Positions 55,339-62,757 of a stretch of 64,000 bases of DNA are shown here, in pieces. Under the pieces are notes generated by a model that saw only the letters and a program-made list of their open reading frames with translations, made no database searches and was not told the origin of the DNA. Source of the stretch: Inhella proteolytica (lineage in GTDB: Bacteria > Pseudomonadota > Gammaproteobacteria > Burkholderiales > Burkholderiaceae_C); assembly GCF_016093275.1 (NCBI RefSeq), contig NZ_JAEDAK010000003.1:310001-374000 (forward strand). The letters run 5' to 3'. Every line of letters starts with the position of its first letter. The stretch's first letter is position 1. Both the position numbers and the translations under genes were made by a program.

Positions 55339-55952
55339 GCGCGCCGCTCACCCTGCTCTGCGAGGACGTGCCCGGCCATCCGGACTTCGTGCACCTGCTC
55401 AGCCTGCCCGAACTGGACCTGGACCTGCGCTACGCCACGCGCGACAACTTCGTCGGCCGCGCCGTCTACGGCGGGCTGGACTGCGCCTGGCTGCGCCGCG
55501 AAGCCGCCACCGGCCTGCAGCAGGCCGCCGCCTGGCTGGATGCCCGGCAACCCGGCCTGCGCCTGCGCGTGCTGGACGCCCTGCGCCCGCAGCGCGTGCA
55601 GGAGGCGCTCTACCAGGAGCTGGCCGGCACGCCGCTGGCCATCTACCTGGCCCACCCCGAGCGCGGCTCCATCCACAGCTTCGGCATGGCGGTGGACGTG
55701 ACCCTGTTGGACGCACAAGGCCAGGAGCTGGACATGGGCTCGGGCTTCGACGAGATGGACGCCCTTTCCCACCCCGAGTTCGAGGCCGAGCTGCTGGCGC
55801 AGGGGCGCCTGACGCCCGCGCAGCTGCAGGCGCGCGGCTGGCTGCGCGCCGCCATGCGCCAGGCCGGCTTTCACCCCATCACCACCGAGTGGTGGCATTT
55901 CGACTTCGGCGACCGCACCCAGGTGCGCGCCCAACTGCCCCGGGTGCTATGA
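55335..55952 (+). CDS. ddpX: D-alanyl-D-alanine dipeptidase (DdpX/VanX family)
   Basis: 205 residues, no signal peptide, so cytoplasmic. Zinc site: His114 and Asp121 in SIHSFGMAVD and His188 in EWWHFDF, with catalytic Glu185; all VanX-family hallmarks are present. It hydrolyses D-Ala-D-Ala to two D-Ala. In E. coli ddpX heads an operon with its own dipeptide ABC transporter, so the link with dppA here is consistent: catabolism or recycling of murein-derived D-Ala-D-Ala rather than vancomycin resistance (no vanH/vanA nearby). Confidence 0.92.
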   Translation: MSAPLTLLCEDVPGHPDFVHLLSLPELDLDLRYATRDNFVGRAVYGGLDCAWLRREAATGLQQAAAWLDARQPGLRLRVLDALRPQRVQEALYQELAGTPLAIYLAHPERGSIHSFGMAVDVTLLDAQGQELDMGSGFDEMDALSHPEFEAELLAQGRLTPAQLQARGWLRAAMRQAGFHPITTEWWHFDFGDRTQVRAQLPRVL

Positions 55953-56974
55953 GCGTTTCGCGCCGTCATCTGCTGAGCCTGGCCGCGGCCGGCACCGCCC
56001 TCCCCGCCTTTGCCGAATCGAGGCCGGTGCTGCGGGCGCCGCGCCTGAAACCCGGCGACACGCTCGGCCTCATCAGCCCGGCCCACGCCACCTACGAGCG
56101 CGAGCCCTTTCAGATCGCCACCGAGGCCCTGCAGGCGCTGGGCTTCAAGGTCAAGCCGGGTGCGCACCTGCGCGCCCGCCACGGCCACTTGGCGGGCACC
56201 GACGCCCAGCGCGCCGAGGACATCAACCGCTTCTTCGCCGACGACGGCGTGCAGGGCCTGATCGCGCTGACCGGCGGCAGCGGCGGCACGCGCATCCTGC
56301 CGGCCATCGACTACGCGCAGATCCGCCGCACGCCCAAGTTCTTCGGCGGCTTTTCGGACCTGACGGCGCTGGTGAATGCCATCCACCAGCAGACCGGGCT
56401 GATCACCTTCCACAGCCCCACCGCGCTCTCGCAATGGAACGGTTTCAGCGTCGAGCACTTCAGGGCGCTGGTGATGCAGGCCGGCACGCCGCTGCTGAAG
56501 AACCCCACGGGCGAGCTGGGCGAGCACCTGGTGCAGACGAATGACCGCATCCAGACGATCCGCGGCGGGCGCGCGCGCGGCCGCCTGGTGGGCGGCAACC
56601 TGGCAGTGCTGACGGCCATGGCCGGCTCGGCCTACTGGCCGGATTTCCGCGGCGCCATCCTGTTCCTGGAAGACATCAACGAGTACATCTACCGCGTCGA
56701 CCGCATGCTCTCCACCCTGCGCCTGACCGGCGCGCTGAGCCAGGTGGCGGGCGTGGTGCTGGGTCAGTTCACCAAGTGCGAGCCCGGCGAGGGCTATGGC
56801 GCGCTCACGCTCGACGAGCTGTTCGACGAGTACTTCCTGCCGCTGAACGTGCCCGTCTACCGCGGCGCCATGATCGGCCACATCCGCCGCAAATTCACCG
56901 TGCCGGTGGGGGCGCTGGCCGAGATCGACGCCGACGCCGGCACGCTGCAGCTGCTGGAACCCGCGGTGGGCTGA
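55949..56974 (+). CDS. ldcA: LD-carboxypeptidase (LdcA, peptidase family S66), exported form
   Basis: 341 residues. Catalytic Ser136 in GGFSDLTALV, with LTGGSGGTRILP upstream and Glu/His residues in the C-terminal half (FLEDINEYIYRVDRML; GHIRRKFTVPVG). It removes the terminal D-Ala from tetrapeptides to give tripeptides. The N-terminus is a likely Tat signal (MSVSRRHLLSLAAAGTALPAFA), so this enzyme seems to work in the periplasm, unlike the cytoplasmic LdcA of E. coli. Last gene of the dppA operon; it abuts the convergent DUF1631 gene. Confidence 0.92.
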   Translation: MSVSRRHLLSLAAAGTALPAFAESRPVLRAPRLKPGDTLGLISPAHATYEREPFQIATEALQALGFKVKPGAHLRARHGHLAGTDAQRAEDINRFFADDGVQGLIALTGGSGGTRILPAIDYAQIRRTPKFFGGFSDLTALVNAIHQQTGLITFHSPTALSQWNGFSVEHFRALVMQAGTPLLKNPTGELGEHLVQTNDRIQTIRGGRARGRLVGGNLAVLTAMAGSAYWPDFRGAILFLEDINEYIYRVDRMLSTLRLTGALSQVAGVVLGQFTKCEPGEGYGALTLDELFDEYFLPLNVPVYRGAMIGHIRRKFTVPVGALAEIDADAGTLQLLEPAVG

Positions 56975-58918
56975 TCAGAGGTCCTGCATCAGGCTGTCCA
57001 CCGCGCGCTGCAGCAGACTGGGTTCGGCCACATCCGTCACCAGGCCTTCCGCACGCAGGCGCTCCAGCGCACGGCGCGTGAGCGAATGCGAGCCGCCTTC
57101 AAGCGGCGACGAGAACATGAAGAAGCCGCCGTTCTCGCTCTGCCACATCAGGCGCGCCGTCACCCACTGACCCTGCAGGAAGATCTTGCAGCGCTGGCCT
57201 TCGCGCAGGCCCTTGACCCACTGCGCCACCGCCGCACCGGCGGCTTCGGCATCCAGGCCCATGGGCACGGTGGGCAGATGGCCCAAATTGGTGTCGCTGT
57301 GGCCCCAACGGTCGGCCGGCTGTTCGCGCAGATAGGCGTCGTCGTCGTCCCACTGGATGTCGGTGTCCGGCCCAGCGGGCGCGGCCTGAGCGATCGGCTC
57401 CGCAGGTGCCGGCGCCGGGCCTGCGGCGGCGGCGGGCAGCAGCAGCTTGCGATGGGCGTCCATCAGCTCGTCCAGCATGGCCTCGGCGCGCACCTTGGAC
57501 ATGCCCACCAGCTGCATGCCGCGCTGCAGGCGGGCCACCAGCCCGGGCAGCTCGCGCATGCGCCGCTGGCGCTGTGCGGCGTCCTGCAGCGGCTGCAGGC
57601 TGGACAGCAACTCGTCCACAGCGGACAGCATGCCCTGCGTCTCCGCGTGGCCATCACCGAGGTGCACGACGGCATGCGCCATCACATCCGTCCAGGGGCC
57701 GAGCAGGAAGAGCCGCAGGTTCTCACCCACCTGGGGCACCTTGCGCAGGGAAAGCTGCACCTGCTCGCGCAGCACCGGCCGCAGCGCATCCTCGTGCTCG
57801 GCCTGATCCAGCAGGCGGCGTGCGTCGGCCGCGCGAGCCAGCTCGGCCGCCTCGTCCTGCGCCACGTAGCCGCGCAGCTCGCCCAAGGCCTGGGCGTAGG
57901 CCTCCCGGCCCGGCGCCGCTCCGGTGGCCAGGCGGTCCACCAGCGGCTCCACGAACTGCATGAAATCGGAGGCCGCGGCGTCTTCGGGCTGGCCGTGCTC
58001 CTCGGCATAGCTGGCAATCTGCTCGATCAGCTGCCACACCGGGTGATCCTGGCTGGCCAGCACGCTGCGGTCGCGCTGCGCGGTCTTCTGCACCGTGCCC
58101 TGCAAGCGCGCCACCACGCGGCGCATCGGGCCGTTCAGCCGGGGGTCGGTCAGCATCTCCTGAAACAGGCGCGCCAGCAGGGCCACGCTGGGGTCGTCCC
58201 CACCCGCTTGCAGCCTCGGGCTGGACAGCAGGCGCTGCATCGAAGGCCCCAGGGCCAAACGGGCCTCCTGGCTGCCCCCCGGCGCCGCACTGCGCTGGTA
58301 GCGCGCTTCCTCGACCCCCCATGAGCGGATCTGCTGCGCCGCTTCGGTGTAGGCAGTCTTCAGCACCTCGGCCGCACCCGCGCAGGCGGCCCGCATCAGG
58401 GCGGCGCGTTGAACCGGCGGAAGTTGCATGGCCTGGGCCATCTCGCTGAAGGCGCGGGCGTACACCGCCGGGCCGGCCGGGTACTGCGCCAGGCCCATGG
58501 GTTCGCCATGCGCCACCTGCAGGGCACTGGCCAGGCCCACCAGTTCGCGCAAGACCCATTCGGCCTCCAGGTCCACCACCTGGATCACGCGCGAGACCTC
58601 GATCTCGCGTTCGGCCTGGTCCTCGTCCACCAGGGTCAGATCGCTGAGGCTGCGCGGTGCGGCCGGGCGCGCCGCCGCGGGGGCGGGCCGCCGCTTCAGC
58701 TGCGCCGCCGTGATGCCCTGCCGGATGCGCGTCGCCAGATCACCCACCCAGCGGGCATGCGCGGAGCGGATCAAGGCCAGCACCGGCTGGGCAGCAGCGC
58801 GGTCCATCACGGGCTCCGCCAGCTTGCGCACGCAGGCCGCCAGCCATTGCTCGGCCACCGGCTGGGCGGCTGCCCGCATGTGGTCGAGGTGGCGCTGAAA
58901 AAGTTCGGATTCAGACAT
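56975..58918 (-). CDS. DUF1631 family protein
   Basis: 647 residues from the ATG at 58918 (MSESELFQRHLDHMR); an in-frame start about 66 codons earlier lies in non-coding-like sequence. Mostly helical, with no signal peptide or membrane segment; the C-terminal 150 residues (QRCKIFLQGQWVTARLMWQSENGGFFMFSS) look PilZ-like, as in many DUF1631 proteins. Function unknown; a regulatory role with c-di-GMP is only a guess. The stop abuts ldcA. Confidence 0.85.
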   Translation of the reverse strand: MSESELFQRHLDHMRAAAQPVAEQWLAACVRKLAEPVMDRAAAQPVLALIRSAHARWVGDLATRIRQGITAAQLKRRPAPAAARPAAPRSLSDLTLVDEDQAEREIEVSRVIQVVDLEAEWVLRELVGLASALQVAHGEPMGLAQYPAGPAVYARAFSEMAQAMQLPPVQRAALMRAACAGAAEVLKTAYTEAAQQIRSWGVEEARYQRSAAPGGSQEARLALGPSMQRLLSSPRLQAGGDDPSVALLARLFQEMLTDPRLNGPMRRVVARLQGTVQKTAQRDRSVLASQDHPVWQLIEQIASYAEEHGQPEDAAASDFMQFVEPLVDRLATGAAPGREAYAQALGELRGYVAQDEAAELARAADARRLLDQAEHEDALRPVLREQVQLSLRKVPQVGENLRLFLLGPWTDVMAHAVVHLGDGHAETQGMLSAVDELLSSLQPLQDAAQRQRRMRELPGLVARLQRGMQLVGMSKVRAEAMLDELMDAHRKLLLPAAAAGPAPAPAEPIAQAAPAGPDTDIQWDDDDAYLREQPADRWGHSDTNLGHLPTVPMGLDAEAAGAAVAQWVKGLREGQRCKIFLQGQWVTARLMWQSENGGFFMFSSPLEGGSHSLTRRALERLRAEGLVTDVAEPSLLQRAVDSLMQDL

Positions 58919-59140
58919 CGCGATCGCTCTGAACAAAGCGCCCGCAAGGCGCCCACGCGCGCCAGAGGGCGCGCACAAAGCGAATGACTCTAGCCGAGCC
59001 TCTCCGGCGCGCTTTTCGCAAGCCCGGACTGCCCATGCACTTTGCCGCGGCAATTCGTCCCGGCCGCAGTTTGCGCGCCGCAAATAGACCAACGGCCTGC
59101 GCCGTTTCCGGTGCAAGCCGTTGATTTCATTCAGGTATTT

Positions 59141-59216
59141 TGGTGGGCCCTGTAGGATTCGAACCTACGACCAACGGATTAAGAGTCCGCTGCTCTACCA
59201 ACTGAGCTAAGAGCCC
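59141..59216 (-). tRNA. tRNA-Lys (anticodon CTT)
   Basis: 76 bases with encoded CCA. Acceptor stem GGGCTCT/AGGGCCC (one G-U pair), D arm TAGCTCAGTTGGTAGA, anticodon loop CTCTTAA giving CTT, T arm GGTTCGAATCC. Second of two tRNA-Lys genes read from the promoter upstream of the TTT tRNA (27 bases apart). Confidence 0.96.
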
Positions 59217-59243
59217 TGAATTTTCCGGCCGCCATTATGGCGG

Positions 59244-59319
59244 TGGTGGGTCGGGCGAGACTCGAACTCGCGACCAACGGATTAAAAGTCCGCTGCTCTA
59301 CCGACTGAGCTACCGACCC
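59244..59319 (-). tRNA. tRNA-Lys (anticodon TTT)
   Basis: 76 bases with encoded CCA. Acceptor stem GGGTCGG/CCGACCC, D arm TAGCTCAGTCGGTAGA, anticodon loop CTTTTAA giving TTT, T arm AGTTCGAGTCT. First tRNA of the pair; a near-consensus promoter lies 19 bases upstream. Reads AAA and AAG. Confidence 0.96.
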
Positions 59320-59337
59320 GCGTCAGGAAAGCCTGTC

Positions 59338-59366
59338 AGTATATGCATACTTTTTGAAGTCTTCAA
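59338..59366 (-). promoter_or_regulatory. Sigma70-type promoter for the tRNA-Lys pair
   Basis: On the minus strand, TTGAAG (59361-59366) and TATACT (59338-59343) are separated by exactly 17 bases; the -10 matches five of six consensus bases. Transcription would begin about a dozen bases before the tRNA. The -35 box overlaps the stop codon of tcdA. Confidence 0.75.
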
Positions 59367-60136
59367 GCGCGCGTCGAAATTTCTTTCAAACATTGCCGGA
59401 TGAGCTCCGCAGCGGCGGCCATGCCAAAGGCGGCGGTCACCATCACGCTGGAGCCATAGCCGGCGCAATTCAGGCTGCCATCCACGGCGCAGGCCTCGCC
59501 CTCCTGAACCGGCCGCGCCACCGCCTCGCGCGAAAACACGCAGCGCAGCCCGATGCGCCCTTGCCGCGGCGCGGCTTGCTCGCGGCGCAGACGGGCGCGC
59601 AACGAAGCGAGCAGCGGGTCGTGCGTGGTCTCGGCCAGATCGGCCAGCTCCAGCGCCTCCGGTCGTTGCTTACCGCCCGCCGCTCCCACGCTGACGAACG
59701 CGTTGCGCTGCTGCAGCGCCCAGGCCGCCAGCCTGGCCTTGGCACGCACCTGATCGCAGGCGTCGATCAGGCCATCCAGCAGAGCGCCCTCCAACAGGTC
59801 CGGCCAGTTGCCGGGTTCGACGAAGGCGTCGATCACGCGCACCTCGCAGCCGGGGTGGATCTCTGCGATGCGTGCGCGCAGGGCCTCGCCCTTGTGCTGC
59901 CCCAGGCTGCAGCTCAGCGCCTGCACCTGACGGTTGATGTTGGACTCGGCCACATGGTCGAGGTCGATCAACGTCAGCCCCGCGACGCCGCTGCGCGCCA
60001 GGGCCTCCACCGCCCAGGAGCCCACCCCACCCAGGCCCACCACCCCCAGGCGCAGCCCGCGCAGGGCCGCGTAGCCGGGGTCACCGTAAAGCCGGCGCAG
60101 GCCACCGAAGCGGCGCTCCAGGTCCTCAGCCTGCAT
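59363..60136 (-). CDS. tcdA: tRNA threonylcarbamoyladenosine dehydratase TcdA
   Basis: 257 residues from the ATG at 60136, of the ThiF/E1-like superfamily. ATP-binding GLGGVGSWAVEALARSGV comes near residue 33, DLDHVAESNINRQ near 60 and the end motif SLNCAGYGSSVMVTAAFG near 225. It cyclises t6A37 to ct6A37 in ANN-decoding tRNAs, including tRNA-Lys, in the cytoplasm with ATP. The two genes downstream are tRNA-Lys. It overlaps the YeeE/YedE gene upstream by 11 bases. Confidence 0.92.
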   Translation of the reverse strand: MQAEDLERRFGGLRRLYGDPGYAALRGLRLGVVGLGGVGSWAVEALARSGVAGLTLIDLDHVAESNINRQVQALSCSLGQHKGEALRARIAEIHPGCEVRVIDAFVEPGNWPDLLEGALLDGLIDACDQVRAKARLAAWALQQRNAFVSVGAAGGKQRPEALELADLAETTHDPLLASLRARLRREQAAPRQGRIGLRCVFSREAVARPVQEGEACAVDGSLNCAGYGSSVMVTAAFGMAAAAELIRQCLKEISTRA

Positions 60137-61241
60137 GGTCGGCCCGCCAGAGTTGGTAGCGCAGCGCACCCAGCGCACCGAGCACGATGCCTGCGGTGGC
60201 CAGCAGGCTGCCCAGGCTGAGCGTAGACAGGCCGCTGATGCCCTGGCCGAAGGTGCAGCCCAGCGCGGTGACGCCGCCCACGCCCATCAGCAGCGCACCC
60301 ACCAGATGGTTGGCCAGATCCTCGGTCTGGCGAAAGCCTTCCCAGCGGAACTCGCGCCGCAGCAGGCTGCTGAGCGCCGCGCCCGCGATCACCCCCAGCA
60401 GCACCGCCACGCCCAGGCTCAGGGTCTTGCTGCGGTCGCTGAAGAACAGCAGGTAGTCCAGCAGGCCAGCACTGGGCGAAACAAAGCTGAAGGACTCCGG
60501 GCGGTTGCCCGCGGTGGCCAGATAGACCGGCTCCAACGTGGCCGGGTGCTCGGGCACAAAGGCAAAGCGGCTGCTCAGCGCCCACAGCGCGCACACCAGC
60601 AATCCGACGCCTGCCCCACCCATCCACACTTCCGCACGGCGGCCTTCGGGGTGGCGGAGCACCCAGGTCAGCAGCAGAACGCCCAGGCCGAGCCCCAGGC
60701 CCAATGCCAGCTGCGGTACCGGCAGGCCCAGCGCCTGCGCGAGCAGGCTGGGCAGATCCTGGCCCGTGGGCAGTTCGATCACCCAGCGGTCCAGCCCATG
60801 GTGACGCAGCACCGCGGTCAGCCCGCGCAGTGTCATGAAGGCCGCCAGGCCCATCACCAGCAGCACCACCAGGGACTTGAGGTTGCCGCCGCCCACGCGC
60901 ACCAGGGTCTTGGTGCCGCAGCCCGAGGCCAGCACCATGCCGAAGCCGAAGAGCAGGCCCCCGACCGGATGCGAAACCCAGAGCAGCGTGCGCGCGCCGT
61001 AAACGGTTTGCGCCGCGCTGACCCAGCCGGCCGCCACCAGCAGGTTGAAGCCGATCAGCGCCACGGCGATGGCCAGCACCCATTGGCGCAGCCGGGCGCG
61101 TTCGCCCAGCAAGGCGGCGTCGCTGATTGCCCCCATCACACAGAACTGGGTGCGCTGGGCCAGCGCGCCCAAGAGCGCCCCGAGCCCAAAGCCCAGGGCC
61201 AGCACCTGCTGGGTGCGCGTCAACAGCTCAGCTTCGTTCAT
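60126..61241 (-). CDS. YeeE/YedE-family sulfur (thiosulfate-type) transporter
   Basis: 371 residues from the ATG at 61241, about nine to ten helices. Conserved Cys motifs of the family are in place: QFCVMGAISDA near 36, SGCGTKTLVRVGGGNLKSLV near 107 and LGCTFGQGISG near 335. TsuA, the best-studied member, imports thiosulfate by passing it between such cysteines; here the substrate may be thiosulfate or another sulfur species. It overlaps tcdA. The start lies a few bases beyond a terminator of the Tol-Pal genes. Confidence 0.88.
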   Translation of the reverse strand: MNEAELLTRTQQVLALGFGLGALLGALAQRTQFCVMGAISDAALLGERARLRQWVLAIAVALIGFNLLVAAGWVSAAQTVYGARTLLWVSHPVGGLLFGFGMVLASGCGTKTLVRVGGGNLKSLVVLLVMGLAAFMTLRGLTAVLRHHGLDRWVIELPTGQDLPSLLAQALGLPVPQLALGLGLGLGVLLLTWVLRHPEGRRAEVWMGGAGVGLLVCALWALSSRFAFVPEHPATLEPVYLATAGNRPESFSFVSPSAGLLDYLLFFSDRSKTLSLGVAVLLGVIAGAALSSLLRREFRWEGFRQTEDLANHLVGALLMGVGGVTALGCTFGQGISGLSTLSLGSLLATAGIVLGALGALRYQLWRADHAG

Positions 61242-61248
61242 CGCTGCC

Positions 61249-61281
61249 AAAAAAGAAGGCCCGCGGCAGAGGCGGCGGGCC
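61249..61281 (-). terminator. Rho-independent terminator after cpoB
   Basis: On the minus strand, stem GGCCCGC/GCGGGCC (61275-61281 with 61258-61264), loop of 10, then CTTC and six T (61254-61249). It ends the tolB-pal-cpoB transcript. Confidence 0.8.
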
Positions 61282-61305
61282 GGGTGGGGTTCGGGCCGCG
61301 AGGCC

Positions 61306-62076
61306 TCACTTCAAGCTGGCGCGGCGCTCTTTCGCGGCCTGGGCGGCTTCGCTGCCCGGGTGCGCCTTGATGAGCTCGTCCAGGGTCTTGCGCGCCGACT
61401 TGCTGTCCTTCAGCTCGATCTGGCAATTGGCCAGGGCGAGCAGGGCCTCGGGCACGCGCGGGTGCTGGGGGTTGAGCTTCAGAAACTCGCGGAAGGTGGC
61501 GATGGCCGGCGCGTAGGCACGCTGGCCGTACTGGGCATTGCCCAGCCAGAAGCGCACCGCCGCGCCATAGCCGCTGGCCGAGAAGCGCTTCAGGAAGCTT
61601 TCGTAGGCGCTGGCGGCCTGGGCGAACTCGCCGCGGCGCAGCAGGCCCATCGCAGCCTCGTACTGGCGCTGCTCCTCGGGTTCGACCTTGAACTCCTGGC
61701 CATCCAGCGAGACCTTCTGCGGCTCGAACTGCTTGATGCGGGCATCAAAGCCCTGCAGCTGGTCGCTCAGGCGACGCTGGGTGTCCGCCAGATCGCGCGT
61801 GAGCTGCTCGTTGGCGCCGCGCAGGCGGGCCATCTCGGCGCGCAACGCCTCGTTCTGGTTGGAAATCTCGAGCAGGCTGCGACGTAGGGTCTGCAGCTGA
61901 TCCTGCAGGTCCTGGCTGGAGGCCAGGCGCTTTTGCGCCTCCTCCAGCGCAGTGACCTTGGCGCGCAATTCCAGGATGGCCTTGCGCGCCTCGTCGTCGG
62001 AGAACAGCGCGGCCTGCGCCGGCAGTGCGCCGGCCAGGGCCAGAACCGCACAGAGCTGACGCAGGCGCTGTTGCAT
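61306..62076 (-). CDS. cpoB: Cell division coordinator CpoB (YbgF)
   Basis: 256 residues from the ATG at 62076, which overlaps the pal stop (TGATG); a GTG one codon earlier is possible. Signal peptide to about residue 22, coiled-coil (about 30-110) that forms trimers, then TPR-like repeats (about 135-250: RRGEFAQAASAYESFLKRF; GQRAYAPAIATFREFLKLNP). CpoB works in the periplasm with TolA to link outer-membrane constriction with septal peptidoglycan synthesis. Confidence 0.93.
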   Translation of the reverse strand: MQQRLRQLCAVLALAGALPAQAALFSDDEARKAILELRAKVTALEEAQKRLASSQDLQDQLQTLRRSLLEISNQNEALRAEMARLRGANEQLTRDLADTQRRLSDQLQGFDARIKQFEPQKVSLDGQEFKVEPEEQRQYEAAMGLLRRGEFAQAASAYESFLKRFSASGYGAAVRFWLGNAQYGQRAYAPAIATFREFLKLNPQHPRVPEALLALANCQIELKDSKSARKTLDELIKAHPGSEAAQAAKERRASLK

Positions 62077-62600
62077 CACTTGTCCTTGACTTCGACGCGA
62101 CGGTTCTTGGCCCAGACGGCTTCGCCGGTGCCCTGAACAGCCGGGCGCTCCTTGCCGAAACTGACCGGCTCGGCCTGGCCGGCGGCCACGCCCAGCAGGC
62201 CCAGCTGCTGGCTCACGGCCTCGGCGCGCTTCTGGCCCAGAGCCAGGTTGTACTCGCGGCTGCCGCGCTCGTCGGCATGGCCTTCCAGGCTGACCTTCTG
62301 GGTCTTGATCAGGTTCAGGCGCTTGGCGTGGGCTTCAACGGTGGGGCGGAACTCGTCCTTCACCACATAGCTGTCGAAGTCGAAGTAGATGACGCGCTTG
62401 TCGGCCACGGCAGCCAGCTGCTCGGCAGCCAGGTCAACGGTCTTGACGGCCGATTCCGGGGCCTTCGGCTGGGCCGGCTGGGCCGGGGTGGGCTGACGGG
62501 TTTCGACCGGAGCCTTCGGGGTCTCTTCCAGCTTGGTGGTGCTGCAACCGGCGAGGACAGCGGCGGCCACGGCGGCCAGGGCAAAGCGGGACATCGTCAT
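62076..62600 (-). CDS. pal: Peptidoglycan-associated lipoprotein Pal
   Basis: 174 residues from the ATG at 62600. Lipobox LAGC near residue 21, Pro/Ala/Gln-rich linker (about 30-55), OmpA-like peptidoglycan-binding domain (about 65-174: YFDFDSYVVK; LEGHADERGSREYNLALGQKRAEAV). Anchored in the outer membrane and bound to murein and TolB. Between tolB and cpoB, the standard order. Confidence 0.96.
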   Translation of the reverse strand: MTMSRFALAAVAAAVLAGCSTTKLEETPKAPVETRQPTPAQPAQPKAPESAVKTVDLAAEQLAAVADKRVIYFDFDSYVVKDEFRPTVEAHAKRLNLIKTQKVSLEGHADERGSREYNLALGQKRAEAVSQQLGLLGVAAGQAEPVSFGKERPAVQGTGEAVWAKNRRVEVKDK

Positions 62601-62757
62601 GTCGAACTCTCGAATGAATGAAGCCGGCGGACCGGCGTGGGTGGGACGGAAAACCCGTAATTGTCGCGGATTTCGGGCCAGCTTGGCTTGGCACCCGGAT
62701 TCAGGCCCCTGCCGATTCCGGCACAGATCGGGCAAAAACGGCATGGCTCCGTGGCCT

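Noticed and set aside
55335-55952. DdpX as a vancomycin-resistance VanX
   Set aside because: No vanH, vanA or vanRS-like genes nearby; the dppA and ldcA context fits murein-peptide use, and Gram-negative DdpX proteins are common.
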